From JADJPF01 sp964492845 (GTDB lineage Bacteria > Acidobacteriota > Blastocatellia > Chloracidobacteriales > JADJPF01), in contig CAZBMZ010000001.1 of assembly GCA_964492845.1 (NCBI GenBank), positions 386,158 through 450,157 on the forward strand: 64,000 nt of DNA. Direction: 5' to 3'. The position numbers and the translations under genes are program-made. This document shows positions 41,001-48,954 of this stretch, piece after piece (the stretch's first letter is position 1; every line of letters begins with the position of its first letter). The notes beneath the pieces were generated by a model. That model had not been told where the DNA came from. It saw only the letters and a list, made by a program, of their open reading frames with translations, and did not search any database.

Positions 41001-42617
41001 GAAGTAGATCGATTTAAGCAAAACCTAATAGAAAATAAACTTTTAGAAAATAATGAGCTTTATAATGGTCATTTGCTACTTTGGTATGCTTTGCTAGATT
41101 TTCTAGTTAATGGTAGTTCCCAACCATTCCCAGAAATAGAAGTTGAACTGCCCGGAGGAGCGCGAGATAAAATGGTTTCGCCAGAACGGGAATGTCTCTT
41201 AGAAGAACTTTATGAAGTAAGTTTATCTTTACCAATAATTAAGCAACAGGAAGAGTTAACAAAAAGCTTAAGATTACTGCAAAATTCTTTGTGTTTACCA
41301 CTCTTTAGCGAAACTTGGCAAGATGAGCTAAGAGATTCAAGGCAAGGTGCAATACCTTTTATTGGTTTTAGCGAAACTCGTTGGCAAGAAAATAAAGCAA
41401 TGTTAAGCGATTTAGTTCGCGGTAAAGACCCACTTTTAGAAGCGCGTAGGATTTTTTCACTTACCTTAATTTATGGTAAGTTTACTATGGGCTTGCAACC
41501 AGATATTGCAAGCCATCGCAGCTTAAAATATGGCTTTTTACGTCCTATAGATTTAATGGAAACCAAGTTTTCCCAAGAAGATTTAGGAACTTATGAAGAA
41601 AGTATTGAAAAGCTTTCTCGTACTGTGCAATTGCGGCAAAACTTAGAAACTATGGTAAAACGTGCTGAAGAAGATTTGGCACGAATTAAAGACGGACGTG
41701 GGCTACTTTTTGCTTGGTTGATTGTTGAAAGCTTTATGGAAAATGTCGCTAGTTCTGACCAAGAAATTTATCAGGAAAAAATTGATAGCTTGCAAAAACG
41801 CTTAAGAAATGCTTTTCCAGGCCGTAAAGAAGAACTCTTAAAAGTACGTGATGGATTACTAAGCAACCTTAGCCGTTATTGTAAAGTCCATCGTGATGAA
41901 TCGGACAGAGATGGTCATCCAACAATTGCTTGTCAAATTTTAGATTGGGAAAAGATAACAAAAAGTCGTTTAGAGGTGGAAAATTTACTTCAAACAGGTG
42001 AAATACCAAGTAGTGCTGTTGTTGAACCAACTATTCAAACACCAGTTCAACCAGTCGTTCAACCAGTCGTTCAACCAACCCAAAAGGCAAAACCAATAGT
42101 TGCTCCCAGCCCAGCTAAAACTGTTCCATCTAATGATGTTACTAATACTAACAATGAAGCTATAGAACAATTTCGCGGGAAAGTTCAAATAATGCTTAAA
42201 GCTGGTAAAGGGAAAATAGGGCTGCCACAACAAAAAGTTTTAGATAGAGAACAACAAACATTAGGGCTTAGTAATGAGGTTGCCCAAGCGATCATTAAAG
42301 AGTTTATTGGAGTAGATTTATCAAAACAACTTTATGATTATGCAATATTTTTCTTAGGGTTTTATAATGATGGCACTAGTGATTTAACAGAATTTCGCTC
42401 AGAGCTTTTAGCTGAGCAGGAACGCTTACAACTACCTAATCAAGAAGCTGTAAAATTAGAAGAATCCTTAAAAGATTACTTTGAATACTATCGGGCTTTA
42501 GTTTCAGATAAAACAGTAGAAGACTGGGCGCGAGCCGAATTAAAAACTAAACAAGAACAACTTAAATTTTCAGACGATCTAGTAAAATTACTAGAAGAAC
42601 ATATCCAAAGTTTATAA
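38097..42617 (+). CDS. Giant tubulin-like GTPase (Tubulin_2 family)
   Basis: A 1506-aa protein with a tubulin/FtsZ-type GTPase head. The nucleotide loop is TLLIGVGGTGGNVLQRV (residues 23-39), FLHLDTD is at 58-64, and the tubulin signature appears as VICSSAGGTGSGSFLDIGALL (188-208). This fits the large 'tubulin-like' family (PF13809), much longer than FtsZ. A mostly helical body follows, then a Pro/Val/Gln linker near 1310 and a C-terminal region of three repeated helical motifs of the form EQ..L.L....A..I. AGGA precedes the ATG. I infer a filament or membrane-remodelling role; no T7-loop catalysis was verified. Confidence 0.85.
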   Translation: MSYRNITSTKAGTDVNAAKVRPTLLIGVGGTGGNVLQRVRNWIVDEYGSIDQFPILRFLHLDTDERSSKDTSKDASKDPLYKKKEFVDNEWISLKVNIAQFLDVNNYPRLKPWFRPDQRLRDRGDLGQGAGQVRVASRLGFFYHYGINKIRPKLELMLKQLRSIDLNKLTHPDLRNLQLYTNTINVFVICSSAGGTGSGSFLDIGALLHTMQGLETHLVLVLPEVFKNQDPRCVANGYSALTELNHYQYRHPFPIYFEQETRQISPPIYQNTYLIDGRSFSGGTTVDVGLYSMIANALIEDFKSGQFSDDKRSFRSNMAQYTDRLAVYEHLARYDNRPLLVETFPCRYSSFGMSRIYYPREQVVKSCSYRLASSIMNYWLGGSDRANVTDQALSFLKDCKLAFEDIRRYLETKDQATLEQICRVKVDEKVENTSDIRDGRAKEFKQFCEVFYRDHFRLDDPKDSARWGDFVRHIRETCFDRTFKLAQEELQKLLKERLSHPSYGFDYVLQILGTLPTLLRGPHYREKATAAFTAEDKRLQPTQRDYQDAIRQLQELEGWTAFQRIAGGWQQAVDVQLTNWREGTYGYFRAVGYKYVYETYIELIEAIANFVEKELRLRLLQVNTIIVEKQQEFSKLADYYQNKDESAKMDLRIYHPDDIDRYYRSVVVEDADNPPVAELDVKPPLRIADYAGKLLSYLQEVDLIDKPTVSALTEKIQSEVGSNRVVDKIMEFLEAETSDRVRTNILELLFPSNFNETVVRKQMEDAFNLAKGWVHVNETVPPELQIPQGAHKMLIGVDAQHPFYSRFKNMVESFQSGSMAVDFKPIGNIYELVFYGEMAGFSLAAISSLPEMRRVFREKERDPSQIDLFTTKNRFMMRDITYRDDEGRNRYLRSVKAFVLGVAAGVIKQDENKDQNDPRNRTYTVIRYDERDVYKVKPMTVGLGMYERAVTTLFEETSAMPLREKILKEVDRFKQNLIENKLLENNELYNGHLLLWYALLDFLVNGSSQPFPEIEVELPGGARDKMVSPERECLLEELYEVSLSLPIIKQQEELTKSLRLLQNSLCLPLFSETWQDELRDSRQGAIPFIGFSETRWQENKAMLSDLVRGKDPLLEARRIFSLTLIYGKFTMGLQPDIASHRSLKYGFLRPIDLMETKFSQEDLGTYEESIEKLSRTVQLRQNLETMVKRAEEDLARIKDGRGLLFAWLIVESFMENVASSDQEIYQEKIDSLQKRLRNAFPGRKEELLKVRDGLLSNLSRYCKVHRDESDRDGHPTIACQILDWEKITKSRLEVENLLQTGEIPSSAVVEPTIQTPVQPVVQPVVQPTQKAKPIVAPSPAKTVPSNDVTNTNNEAIEQFRGKVQIMLKAGKGKIGLPQQKVLDREQQTLGLSNEVAQAIIKEFIGVDLSKQLYDYAIFFLGFYNDGTSDLTEFRSELLAEQERLQLPNQEAVKLEESLKDYFEYYRALVSDKTVEDWARAELKTKQEQLKFSDDLVKLLEEHIQSL

Positions 42618-42629
42618 GCTTAGTTTTGT

Positions 42630-42664
42630 AAAATCAGGGAGTCTTATGTCCCTGATTTTATTAG
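42630..42664. terminator. Bidirectional terminator
   Basis: A perfect 11-bp stem (42630-42640 with 42649-42659), 8-base loop and A/T flanks on both sides. It ends the tubulin-like gene, and its right edge touches the stop codon of the convergent DUF4328 gene at 42661. Confidence 0.88.
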
Positions 42665-43971
42665 TATCTAATTGGAGGTTGTACACCTGTTTGACGCATA
42701 TTTTGTTGATAAAATTGCTGTTCTATCAACATTTTATTCTTAGAACTATTGGTTTGAAGTAGCCAAACTAGAAAAGGAATAAAAGAAAACATTTGTAGGA
42801 AGGGAATAAAGCACATAATACAGCCAAGTAATCCTGCTACAAATCCTGAACCACCTGTATAAGCAGGGTTTATAGCTCGTCTAGCTGTTTGTATAGCTTT
42901 TGATAGTCCTGGAATAGCTCTAAACATCCAATAAAGATTGAAAAATGGAATAAATAAAAATCCTATAGCCTGACCAGGTGAAGTGTTGCGAAATTGTTGT
43001 GGAACAGCATCCCAAGTTTTATAGAGCCAAATCAATGTCATAATGCCGTTTGGTATTGCAAGCAGAAATGAGAATATAGCACTAACAACCATAACTTCTT
43101 CATCTCCACTATTTACATATTCGCCTGAAGCTAACATCATAAAAACAATATAAAATGGTATAGAAACCAACCATTGCAATGAACCTAGAACAGCTATTAA
43201 AGTAGCTAAGGCTGAGCCAGGTTGTTGAAAATTTGGTTGTAGAGCTTGGTTATATTGCATTCCTGTTGCTTGTTGGTTAACAGGATAAAGTGCTTGTCCT
43301 TGTTGACCCTGTTGGTAGAATTGCTGTCCTGCTGCAAATCCATAACCTCCTTGTTGTGGAGGTTGCTGGTAAGGTTGTTGATAGTTTTGTTGCTGATTTT
43401 GTTGCTGATTTTGATAACCTTGTTGATAAGGGTTTTGTGCAGGGTTTTGCATTGGTGATAATGCTAGGTTAGCTAAAATGTTAGTTACACGATTAAACGC
43501 ATTTTGTGCTAAAGAAGCAACACTGCTAATAGGAAGGTTTTGACCTTCTCCTTGTGCTACATAAAATTTAACTACTACGCTTTGCACCCTAAATAAATAA
43601 ATGTAGCTAGTTACATTAGCAATTCCAAAATCAACTTTACCCCCAAAAACATAACAATCCATTCCAATTGTAGGGACATTTTGTAAATAGGGCATGTTTT
43701 CAGAATTAACTTGTAAGGTTTGCTGATGATATATTTTAGCTTTTTCTTCATTAGGAAAAACCCAGCGAATATCTACTACCCTTTCTATCATTGCTCCAAT
43801 TTGGCCCTGCCATGCAATTAGGCCAGAACGCAACCCTTCACAACGGCGAAAGGCTTCATCATTAGGATCTGCAACACGCATTCGGCTATCTTGAGCCATT
43901 TGTAAAGTAGCTGGCAATTCTCTAGCTTCTAAAAAAAGTTGGGCATAGATTTGATCAGTAATAGATAACAT
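42661..43971 (-). CDS. Q-rich DUF4328 membrane protein
   Basis: A 436-aa protein in three parts. Residues 1-165 form a soluble domain of unknown family. Residues 175-250 are very rich in Gln, Pro and Tyr (QQNQQQNYQQPYQQPPQQ type). Residues 255-420 carry about four membrane helices with WLYKTWDAVPQQFRNTSPGQAIGFLFIPFFNLYWMFRAIPGL, the hallmark of DUF4328. The N-terminal domain would be cytosolic with a flexible, sticky linker. It converges on the tubulin-like gene with a shared terminator. Function unknown. Confidence 0.8.
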   Translation of the reverse strand: MLSITDQIYAQLFLEARELPATLQMAQDSRMRVADPNDEAFRRCEGLRSGLIAWQGQIGAMIERVVDIRWVFPNEEKAKIYHQQTLQVNSENMPYLQNVPTIGMDCYVFGGKVDFGIANVTSYIYLFRVQSVVVKFYVAQGEGQNLPISSVASLAQNAFNRVTNILANLALSPMQNPAQNPYQQGYQNQQQNQQQNYQQPYQQPPQQGGYGFAAGQQFYQQGQQGQALYPVNQQATGMQYNQALQPNFQQPGSALATLIAVLGSLQWLVSIPFYIVFMMLASGEYVNSGDEEVMVVSAIFSFLLAIPNGIMTLIWLYKTWDAVPQQFRNTSPGQAIGFLFIPFFNLYWMFRAIPGLSKAIQTARRAINPAYTGGSGFVAGLLGCIMCFIPFLQMFSFIPFLVWLLQTNSSKNKMLIEQQFYQQNMRQTGVQPPIRY

Positions 43972-44288
43972 AAATTTTTCCTTAAATTAGCGTCTACAAT
44001 TTTTCCTTAAACACTATTATTTCCCCAAAATTTAGCACAAATCATTAATAAAAAGTGAGCAAAATTTGTAAGTTTAGAGCAAAATTAATAAAATTTGGTT
44101 TAATTTTAATTTTTTCAAGTACATAGGAAAAATTAAAATTTTATAGGTTAAATTTTTAATAGTAATGAAGTTAATATTATGGCAAAATGACTTCGGTTAG
44201 TGTATTTAATACCTAACAATAAGTAGCATCAATTTTATTAACTTTTAAGACAATAGCATCCTTATAAACTAAACAGGTGATTCCACTT
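43972..44288. other. 317-base gap between divergent genes
   Basis: AT-rich promoter region. A 15-base element (aatttttccttaaa core) occurs twice, at 43972-43986 and about 26 bases further right, close to the start of the DUF4328 gene. No gene, RNA or mobile element was recognised. Confidence 0.4.
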
Positions 44289-44654
44289 ATGAAAGCTTTG
44301 ATTATAGACGATGAAAACGATATTCGCCGAATTGCTCGACTCGCTTTAACTAAAGTAGGAAAAATGGAAGTAATAGATGCAAGTACAGGTTTAGAAGGAA
44401 TAGAAAAAGCTACGGTAGAAAAGCCAGATGTAATTTTATTGGATGTTATGATGCCTACAATGGATGGGCCAAGTACGCTTGCTGCATTAAAAGAAAATCC
44501 TATTACAAATAAAATTCCTGTAATTTTTTTAACTGCTAAAGCCATGCCAGCCGAACTAGAGCGACTAAAGGCTTTAGGGGCCAAAGGTGTACTTACAAAA
44601 CCTTTTGACCCTTTAATCTTGGCTAATCAAGTAAAAAGTTTAATTGATTGCTAG
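44289..44654 (+). CDS. Stand-alone response regulator receiver domain
   Basis: A 121-aa CheY-like receiver with no output domain. The acidic pocket is in ALIIDDENDIRRI, the phospho-accepting Asp in DVILLDVMMPTMDGPSTL (about Asp52), the Thr in VIFLTAKAM and the Lys in VLTKPFDPLIL. Such proteins work by binding partners when phosphorylated. No kinase gene is adjacent. The ATG at 44289 is preferred to the GTG at 44277, since AGGTGA lies upstream at a fitting distance. Its site next to the tubulin-like cluster hints at a control role, not shown. Confidence 0.92.
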   Translation: MKALIIDDENDIRRIARLALTKVGKMEVIDASTGLEGIEKATVEKPDVILLDVMMPTMDGPSTLAALKENPITNKIPVIFLTAKAMPAELERLKALGAKGVLTKPFDPLILANQVKSLIDC

Positions 44655-44661
44655 TAAAATT

Positions 44662-45120
44662 TTATTCTTGATGGGACTGATAAATATTGGGGTTAGAGAT
44701 AACCATAATAGGATCTGGGCCAGTTAATCTAACAAAGCCAAACTTTTCATAAAGTTTATGAGCATCTCTTGTTGCCAACATCCAACGTCTTAAATTTTGT
44801 AGTTCAGGATGTGTTTTAATAGTTTGCATTAAGAGTTTTGATAGACCATTTCCACGATTTTCAGGCAAGATAAAAACATCAGCTAAATAGGCAAAAGTAG
44901 CATAATCAGAAATTACCCTAGCAAATCCAACTTGTTTACCATTGTCATAGACACCAAAACAAAGCGAATTTTCAATAGATTTTTTTACAATCTCAATAGG
45001 AATATTAGTTGCCCAATAAGAGTTAGTTAAAAAGCCATAAATTACAGATAAATCTAGCTTTGATTTATCTGTGCTAATCATAAAATTTTCTTGGACAACT
45101 TCTATAATCTGCTCAAGCAT
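44662..45120 (-). CDS. GNAT family acetyltransferase
   Basis: A 152-aa N-acetyltransferase of the GNAT fold that would use acetyl-CoA. The segment STDKSKLDLSVIYGFLTNSYWATNIP is typical of a well-known subgroup. The acetyl-CoA loop is DVFILPENRGNGLSKLLMQ, with RGNG in place of the Q/RxxGxG/A pattern. The end LYEKFGFVRL is the usual GNAT finish. The start at ATG 45120 is uncertain; an ATG at 45081 also fits. It follows the GAF protein gene by 11 bases. Substrate unknown. Confidence 0.88.
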   Translation of the reverse strand: MLEQIIEVVQENFMISTDKSKLDLSVIYGFLTNSYWATNIPIEIVKKSIENSLCFGVYDNGKQVGFARVISDYATFAYLADVFILPENRGNGLSKLLMQTIKTHPELQNLRRWMLATRDAHKLYEKFGFVRLTGPDPIMVISNPNIYQSHQE

Positions 45121-45131
45121 AAGCAAAAAAC

Positions 45132-47054
45132 TTAAACTACATGAAGTGATGGCCCAGGACAATCCCTACCTAATTTCACCTCATCACCTTCGGCTAAAGT
45201 ATTAACTAACTCATCATAAAAATAATCATATTTAGCTGCTACTAAAGCACTTACTCGTTTATCATACATTTGACGAGACCGGTCAATATCTTCCTTAAGT
45301 CGGTCATAGAGATCGCTATTTCTTCTTCCATCTAAAACTTTTTGCTCATTATAGAGCTTAATTTCTGACACTAATAAACGGGCAAAACGCTTAGCATCAT
45401 TATGTAGTTTTTGTTCTTCATCATTAGCAGGAATTGGTTTAGCTCGTTTAGATACTTGTCCAGCAGTAGATTTTGCTAATGGATCAGCATAAGCAACAGG
45501 TGCAGGTGGAGGTGGTACAAATGATGCAGATGCAAATGATTCTGATGATTTAGTAAAATCAGGAGGTGTTTGCCAAGTTGGGGGAGATGGTGGAGGAGGT
45601 GAAAAATCTGCTGACATATTCCAACTAGGTGTAGAAGAATTTGATGGGCTATCCACTTTTATTTCTGGCAAACTGTTAGGCTTAGGAGTTTGCAAATTAG
45701 CAGATGACTTTAACGATGGAATATCATCTAGTTTTGGGGTAGAAGGATTTTTTACACCTGGCGAAGAAATAAAAACTTCTGGTGGTAAGTCAGCAGAAAA
45801 ATTTGAAATAGATGGAACAGATGGAACAGATGGAATAGTTGGTAGTTCAGCCTTTTTAGGCTCAAGTAAATCCTCAGAACTTAAACGCGGAATGGGGGAG
45901 GCATTAGAAACAAAACTCTCTATTTTTGGCTCAACAGGTTTACTAATTGGGGGAGGTAAAGCAGCAGGAACTTCAGGTTCCGCCACTTTTTCAACAATAG
46001 GTGGAACTACTTCTTTTGGCTCTTCTTCAACTTTTTCAACTTTTTCAACCACTGGAATTATTGGAGGAGGTGTATGTTTTTTTTCTGGTTGTTCTATAGA
46101 TTGAACGCTTTGAGTAGTTGATTGCGGTATACCTGTTTCCGGGCTACGGGGTCTTATGGAAATTAGTTCTATTGCTAGACCAGCTATGTTAACTAAGATT
46201 TCTAGTGCTTCTAAATTAATAGCATCGCCTGACAAATTGCTAGCATCAGCATAAAGCACTGCTGCGGCCTTACCGCGTACTAATAAAGGCACCCCTGCTA
46301 CTTGTGTGGGAACACTATTATTAAAACGTGAAAATAAAATTTGATTTTCTTTGTGTGTGCTAGCAGAACCAATAAAGGTTATTTGCTTACCTAAAACTGC
46401 TCGTAAAACGGTGTCAGATTGTAAAGGTATAGAAACACCTTTTATATTTGTCTGGTCATTTTCAAATCCACGAGCTAACCAACCTATAGCGTTACCGCTT
46501 TTTACAATAAATAAAGCTACTCTAGGAGAAAAACTAGAAGCCTGACTTACTAAAGCCGTTAGTACATCAGATTGAGTTTTATGAGATTGGATTTCATTTA
46601 TTGATACTTTTAATAAAGCTAAATTAGTGCTTGTTTTAGATTCGCTAGCTTGTAGGGTTTGCTCAGCTAATTTAGCTTTTTCTGCGCTTAGATCAGCTTT
46701 TTCTTTTGTTAAATCTTGATTGAGTATCTCTAATTGTACTTTTTCTTGATTTAACCCTTGATTAGCTAAACTTAGTTGCTCATTTTTAATAACTAATTCG
46801 CTATTTTGTGAAAGTAGATTTGTTTTTTCAGCAACTAATTCTTTGATTAATTCTTGTGCTAGCTTACCAAAGCTTTCATTAGTAGTTAATGAACTTAAAT
46901 CTTGTGTGGCAGTATCTAAGAGCTTACTAAAACTATTTTTCACCAAATCTTGAACAGATTGTTGTAGATCGGTTACTTCCTTTTCAAATTTACTCAAATG
47001 AGTATTGACAAGGCTTTTGATTTGTTCCTGCAACCTGTCTTCAAAATTGTTCAT
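45132..47054 (-). CDS. Coiled-coil / GAF domain protein with proline-rich linker
   Basis: A 640-aa soluble protein. Residues 10-150 form a long coiled coil (EKADLSAEKAKLAEQ). Residues 155-300 look like a GAF sensor domain (VALFIVKSGNAIGWLARGF, PTQVAGVPLLVRGKAAAVLYAD). Residues 305-530 are disordered and Pro/Ser-rich. Residues 535-630 are a conserved helical tail (KRFARLLVSEIKLYNEQKV, DLYDRLKEDIDRSRQMYDKR) which I recall seeing at the ends of other multi-domain signalling proteins. The ATG at 47054 follows GGAGG by 8 bases. It may be a scaffold that senses a small ligand. Confidence 0.82.
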   Translation of the reverse strand: MNNFEDRLQEQIKSLVNTHLSKFEKEVTDLQQSVQDLVKNSFSKLLDTATQDLSSLTTNESFGKLAQELIKELVAEKTNLLSQNSELVIKNEQLSLANQGLNQEKVQLEILNQDLTKEKADLSAEKAKLAEQTLQASESKTSTNLALLKVSINEIQSHKTQSDVLTALVSQASSFSPRVALFIVKSGNAIGWLARGFENDQTNIKGVSIPLQSDTVLRAVLGKQITFIGSASTHKENQILFSRFNNSVPTQVAGVPLLVRGKAAAVLYADASNLSGDAINLEALEILVNIAGLAIELISIRPRSPETGIPQSTTQSVQSIEQPEKKHTPPPIIPVVEKVEKVEEEPKEVVPPIVEKVAEPEVPAALPPPISKPVEPKIESFVSNASPIPRLSSEDLLEPKKAELPTIPSVPSVPSISNFSADLPPEVFISSPGVKNPSTPKLDDIPSLKSSANLQTPKPNSLPEIKVDSPSNSSTPSWNMSADFSPPPPSPPTWQTPPDFTKSSESFASASFVPPPPAPVAYADPLAKSTAGQVSKRAKPIPANDEEQKLHNDAKRFARLLVSEIKLYNEQKVLDGRRNSDLYDRLKEDIDRSRQMYDKRVSALVAAKYDYFYDELVNTLAEGDEVKLGRDCPGPSLHVV

Positions 47055-47366
47055 CGACACAGCCTCCAAATAGCTTAAGGTAAATTTGCTAGATTTAATA
47101 CTTTGGTAAAAACACAAAGAACAAAATTAAGGTAAACTAACAGGAATATTTTAAAACTGCGAATATAAGGAATTACTAATTTCTAATGTGTTATTTTTAG
47201 GACTGATTATAAATAAACTTTATAGTTATCAATCCCATTATCCAAATAGAAGCTAAAAAAGTCAATCTTACAATTAATTTAGAAAAAACATAACGCTATA
47301 TTTAATGGATTTCATTTAAGTTTAAAGTAATTTACCTAGTGTTATGTTAATAATCCCACTATAAAT
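47055..47366. other. 312-base gap upstream of the GAF gene
   Basis: AT-rich DNA between nuoB and the GAF protein gene, which are both on the minus strand. It must hold the promoter of the GAF gene and the 3' end of the nuoB transcript. I see no hairpin terminator, RNA gene or repeat of note. Confidence 0.4.
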
Positions 47367-47897
47367 CTAATCAGGTATAGAAGAATCTTCTTCAGGCGGT
47401 GCGGGGGGCAATATATCGCCTTGACCTAAAAAATAACGTGTAGGATGTTCCTTCATAATTTTATCTTGTAGTCTCATTAGTCCATAAAGTAATGCTTCAG
47501 GGCGAGGTGGACAGCCTGGAATATAAACATCTACAGGAATAATTCGATCTACTCCTTGCAAAGTAGAGTAACTATTAAATGGCCCACCAACATTAGAACA
47601 AGATCCCATAGAAATTACCCATTTAGGTTCAGGCATTTGATCATAAACTCGGCGAACTATTTTAGCCATTTTTAAGGTAACCGTTCCTGCCACTATGATT
47701 AAATCACATTGGCGCGGGCTAGGGCGAAAAACTCCAGCCCCAAAACGATCCATATCAAAACGGGATGCTCCTGTAGCCATCATTTCAATTGCACAACAAG
47801 CTAACCCAAATGTCATCGGCCAAATAGCAGATTTTCTTGCCCAATTAAAAATATAATCTACTGTAGTAGTAACAACATTACCTGAAGCGTCTGCCAT
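47367..47897 (-). CDS. nuoB: NADH-quinone oxidoreductase subunit B
   Basis: Subunit of respiratory complex I that carries iron-sulfur cluster N2 and passes electrons to quinone. The 176-aa sequence shows the cluster ligands in FGLACCAIEMMATGASRFD, SMGSCSNVGGPF and YIPGCPPRPEALLYGLMRLQ. Length is normal. It stands alone: no nuoA or nuoC is adjacent, though they usually flank it. The rest of complex I must be elsewhere, or this is an extra copy. Confidence 0.96.
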   Translation of the reverse strand: MADASGNVVTTTVDYIFNWARKSAIWPMTFGLACCAIEMMATGASRFDMDRFGAGVFRPSPRQCDLIIVAGTVTLKMAKIVRRVYDQMPEPKWVISMGSCSNVGGPFNSYSTLQGVDRIIPVDVYIPGCPPRPEALLYGLMRLQDKIMKEHPTRYFLGQGDILPPAPPEEDSSIPD

Positions 47898-47963
47898 AAA
47901 ACCTCTTAAGTTGTAAAATTTACTAGAAAATGCTTGATTATATGAAATGTCAACTAATAGATA

Positions 47964-48845
47964 TTAAAGGCGTTGTAAAAATTCTCCTAATACTTTTAGC
48001 AATTTTTGATCATCTGCTAGAAAAATTATATGGTCAATACCATCAATATAAACTTCTGTTTTGTTGCCTTGAACAAGTTTGGCTAAATTCTGGCTCATTT
48101 GCCAAGGAATTAAGTTGTCAGCTTTTCCATGACTTAAAAAAACAGGACATTTGATGTTAGGAATCTTTTCTTTATTTGCAAAATGATTAACTAAAATAAA
48201 TTTAGGTATTGGTAAAAAAGGGTAAAGCTGGCGTGCCATATCAATCATACTAGTAAAAGCACTAAATGTTACAAGTCCAGCCGAAGTCTTTTTTGATGCT
48301 AGATCAATTGCTACGGCTGAACCTAATGACCAACCGCTAATAATAATTTTTTCAGGCTTTACATTTTTATCAGTAAGTAAATATTCGTAAATAGCTTCTG
48401 AAGTAGCATAACAACCTTGCTCGCTAGCACTACCACTACTTAAACCATAACCAACATATTCTGGAATAATTACATTAACTCCTAACATGCGGAAACGTTG
48501 AAATTCTATCAGACATTCTTTTAAGCACATTCCATTACCATAAAAATAAATCATAGTAGGCTTATTTTGAGCGTCAGATAAGGGTTGTGCTGATGGGTCT
48601 AGAGCTTGACCCCAAAGGGCAACAATTTTGTCTCCTGTTTTGGTCGTAAGTTTGACTAGTTCTGTACCTTTGGGTGGAATAAAATTGGCTTCAGCTTTTC
48701 CTTGAGTGCTACGACCAGGAAAAACTAGTAGGTTTTGAATAGAATATAAAAATGTTAGCACAGCAATATAACTAATTAGACTAACTTTACTAACACGCCA
48801 AACCCAATAAAATAACTTGTTTTTCGGCTCAGTAAGTTTAGTCAT
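47964..48845 (-). CDS. Membrane-anchored alpha/beta hydrolase
   Basis: A 293-aa serine hydrolase with one N-terminal membrane helix (about 17-35, VSLISYIAVLTFLYSIQNLL), catalytic part probably outside. The nucleophile elbow is IISGWSLGSAVAID (GWSLG), the acid is in LSHGKADNLIPW and the His in DGIDHIIFL. This matches the ABHD13/Bem46-like group. The substrate is unknown. Ends 66 bases upstream of nuoB on the same strand. Confidence 0.88.
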   Translation of the reverse strand: MTKLTEPKNKLFYWVWRVSKVSLISYIAVLTFLYSIQNLLVFPGRSTQGKAEANFIPPKGTELVKLTTKTGDKIVALWGQALDPSAQPLSDAQNKPTMIYFYGNGMCLKECLIEFQRFRMLGVNVIIPEYVGYGLSSGSASEQGCYATSEAIYEYLLTDKNVKPEKIIISGWSLGSAVAIDLASKKTSAGLVTFSAFTSMIDMARQLYPFLPIPKFILVNHFANKEKIPNIKCPVFLSHGKADNLIPWQMSQNLAKLVQGNKTEVYIDGIDHIIFLADDQKLLKVLGEFLQRL

Positions 48846-48954
48846 AAAAAGTTCCTTATTTTTAAGTTAAGATGTAAAAAACAATTTTCGCGTAGATAGA
48901 GAGTAAAATCAACCTTCGATTTGTGAAAAATTTTACTTAAAATCCTAAGTAATT

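Noticed and set aside
43246..43472. Leu-rich plus-strand ORFs opposite the Q-rich segment
   Set aside because: They arise because Gln codons read as Leu-type codons on the other strand; no independent support.
46351..46545. Plus-strand ORFs opposite the GAF gene and similar short antisense frames
   Set aside because: They are shadows of real genes with biased composition and no ribosome sites.
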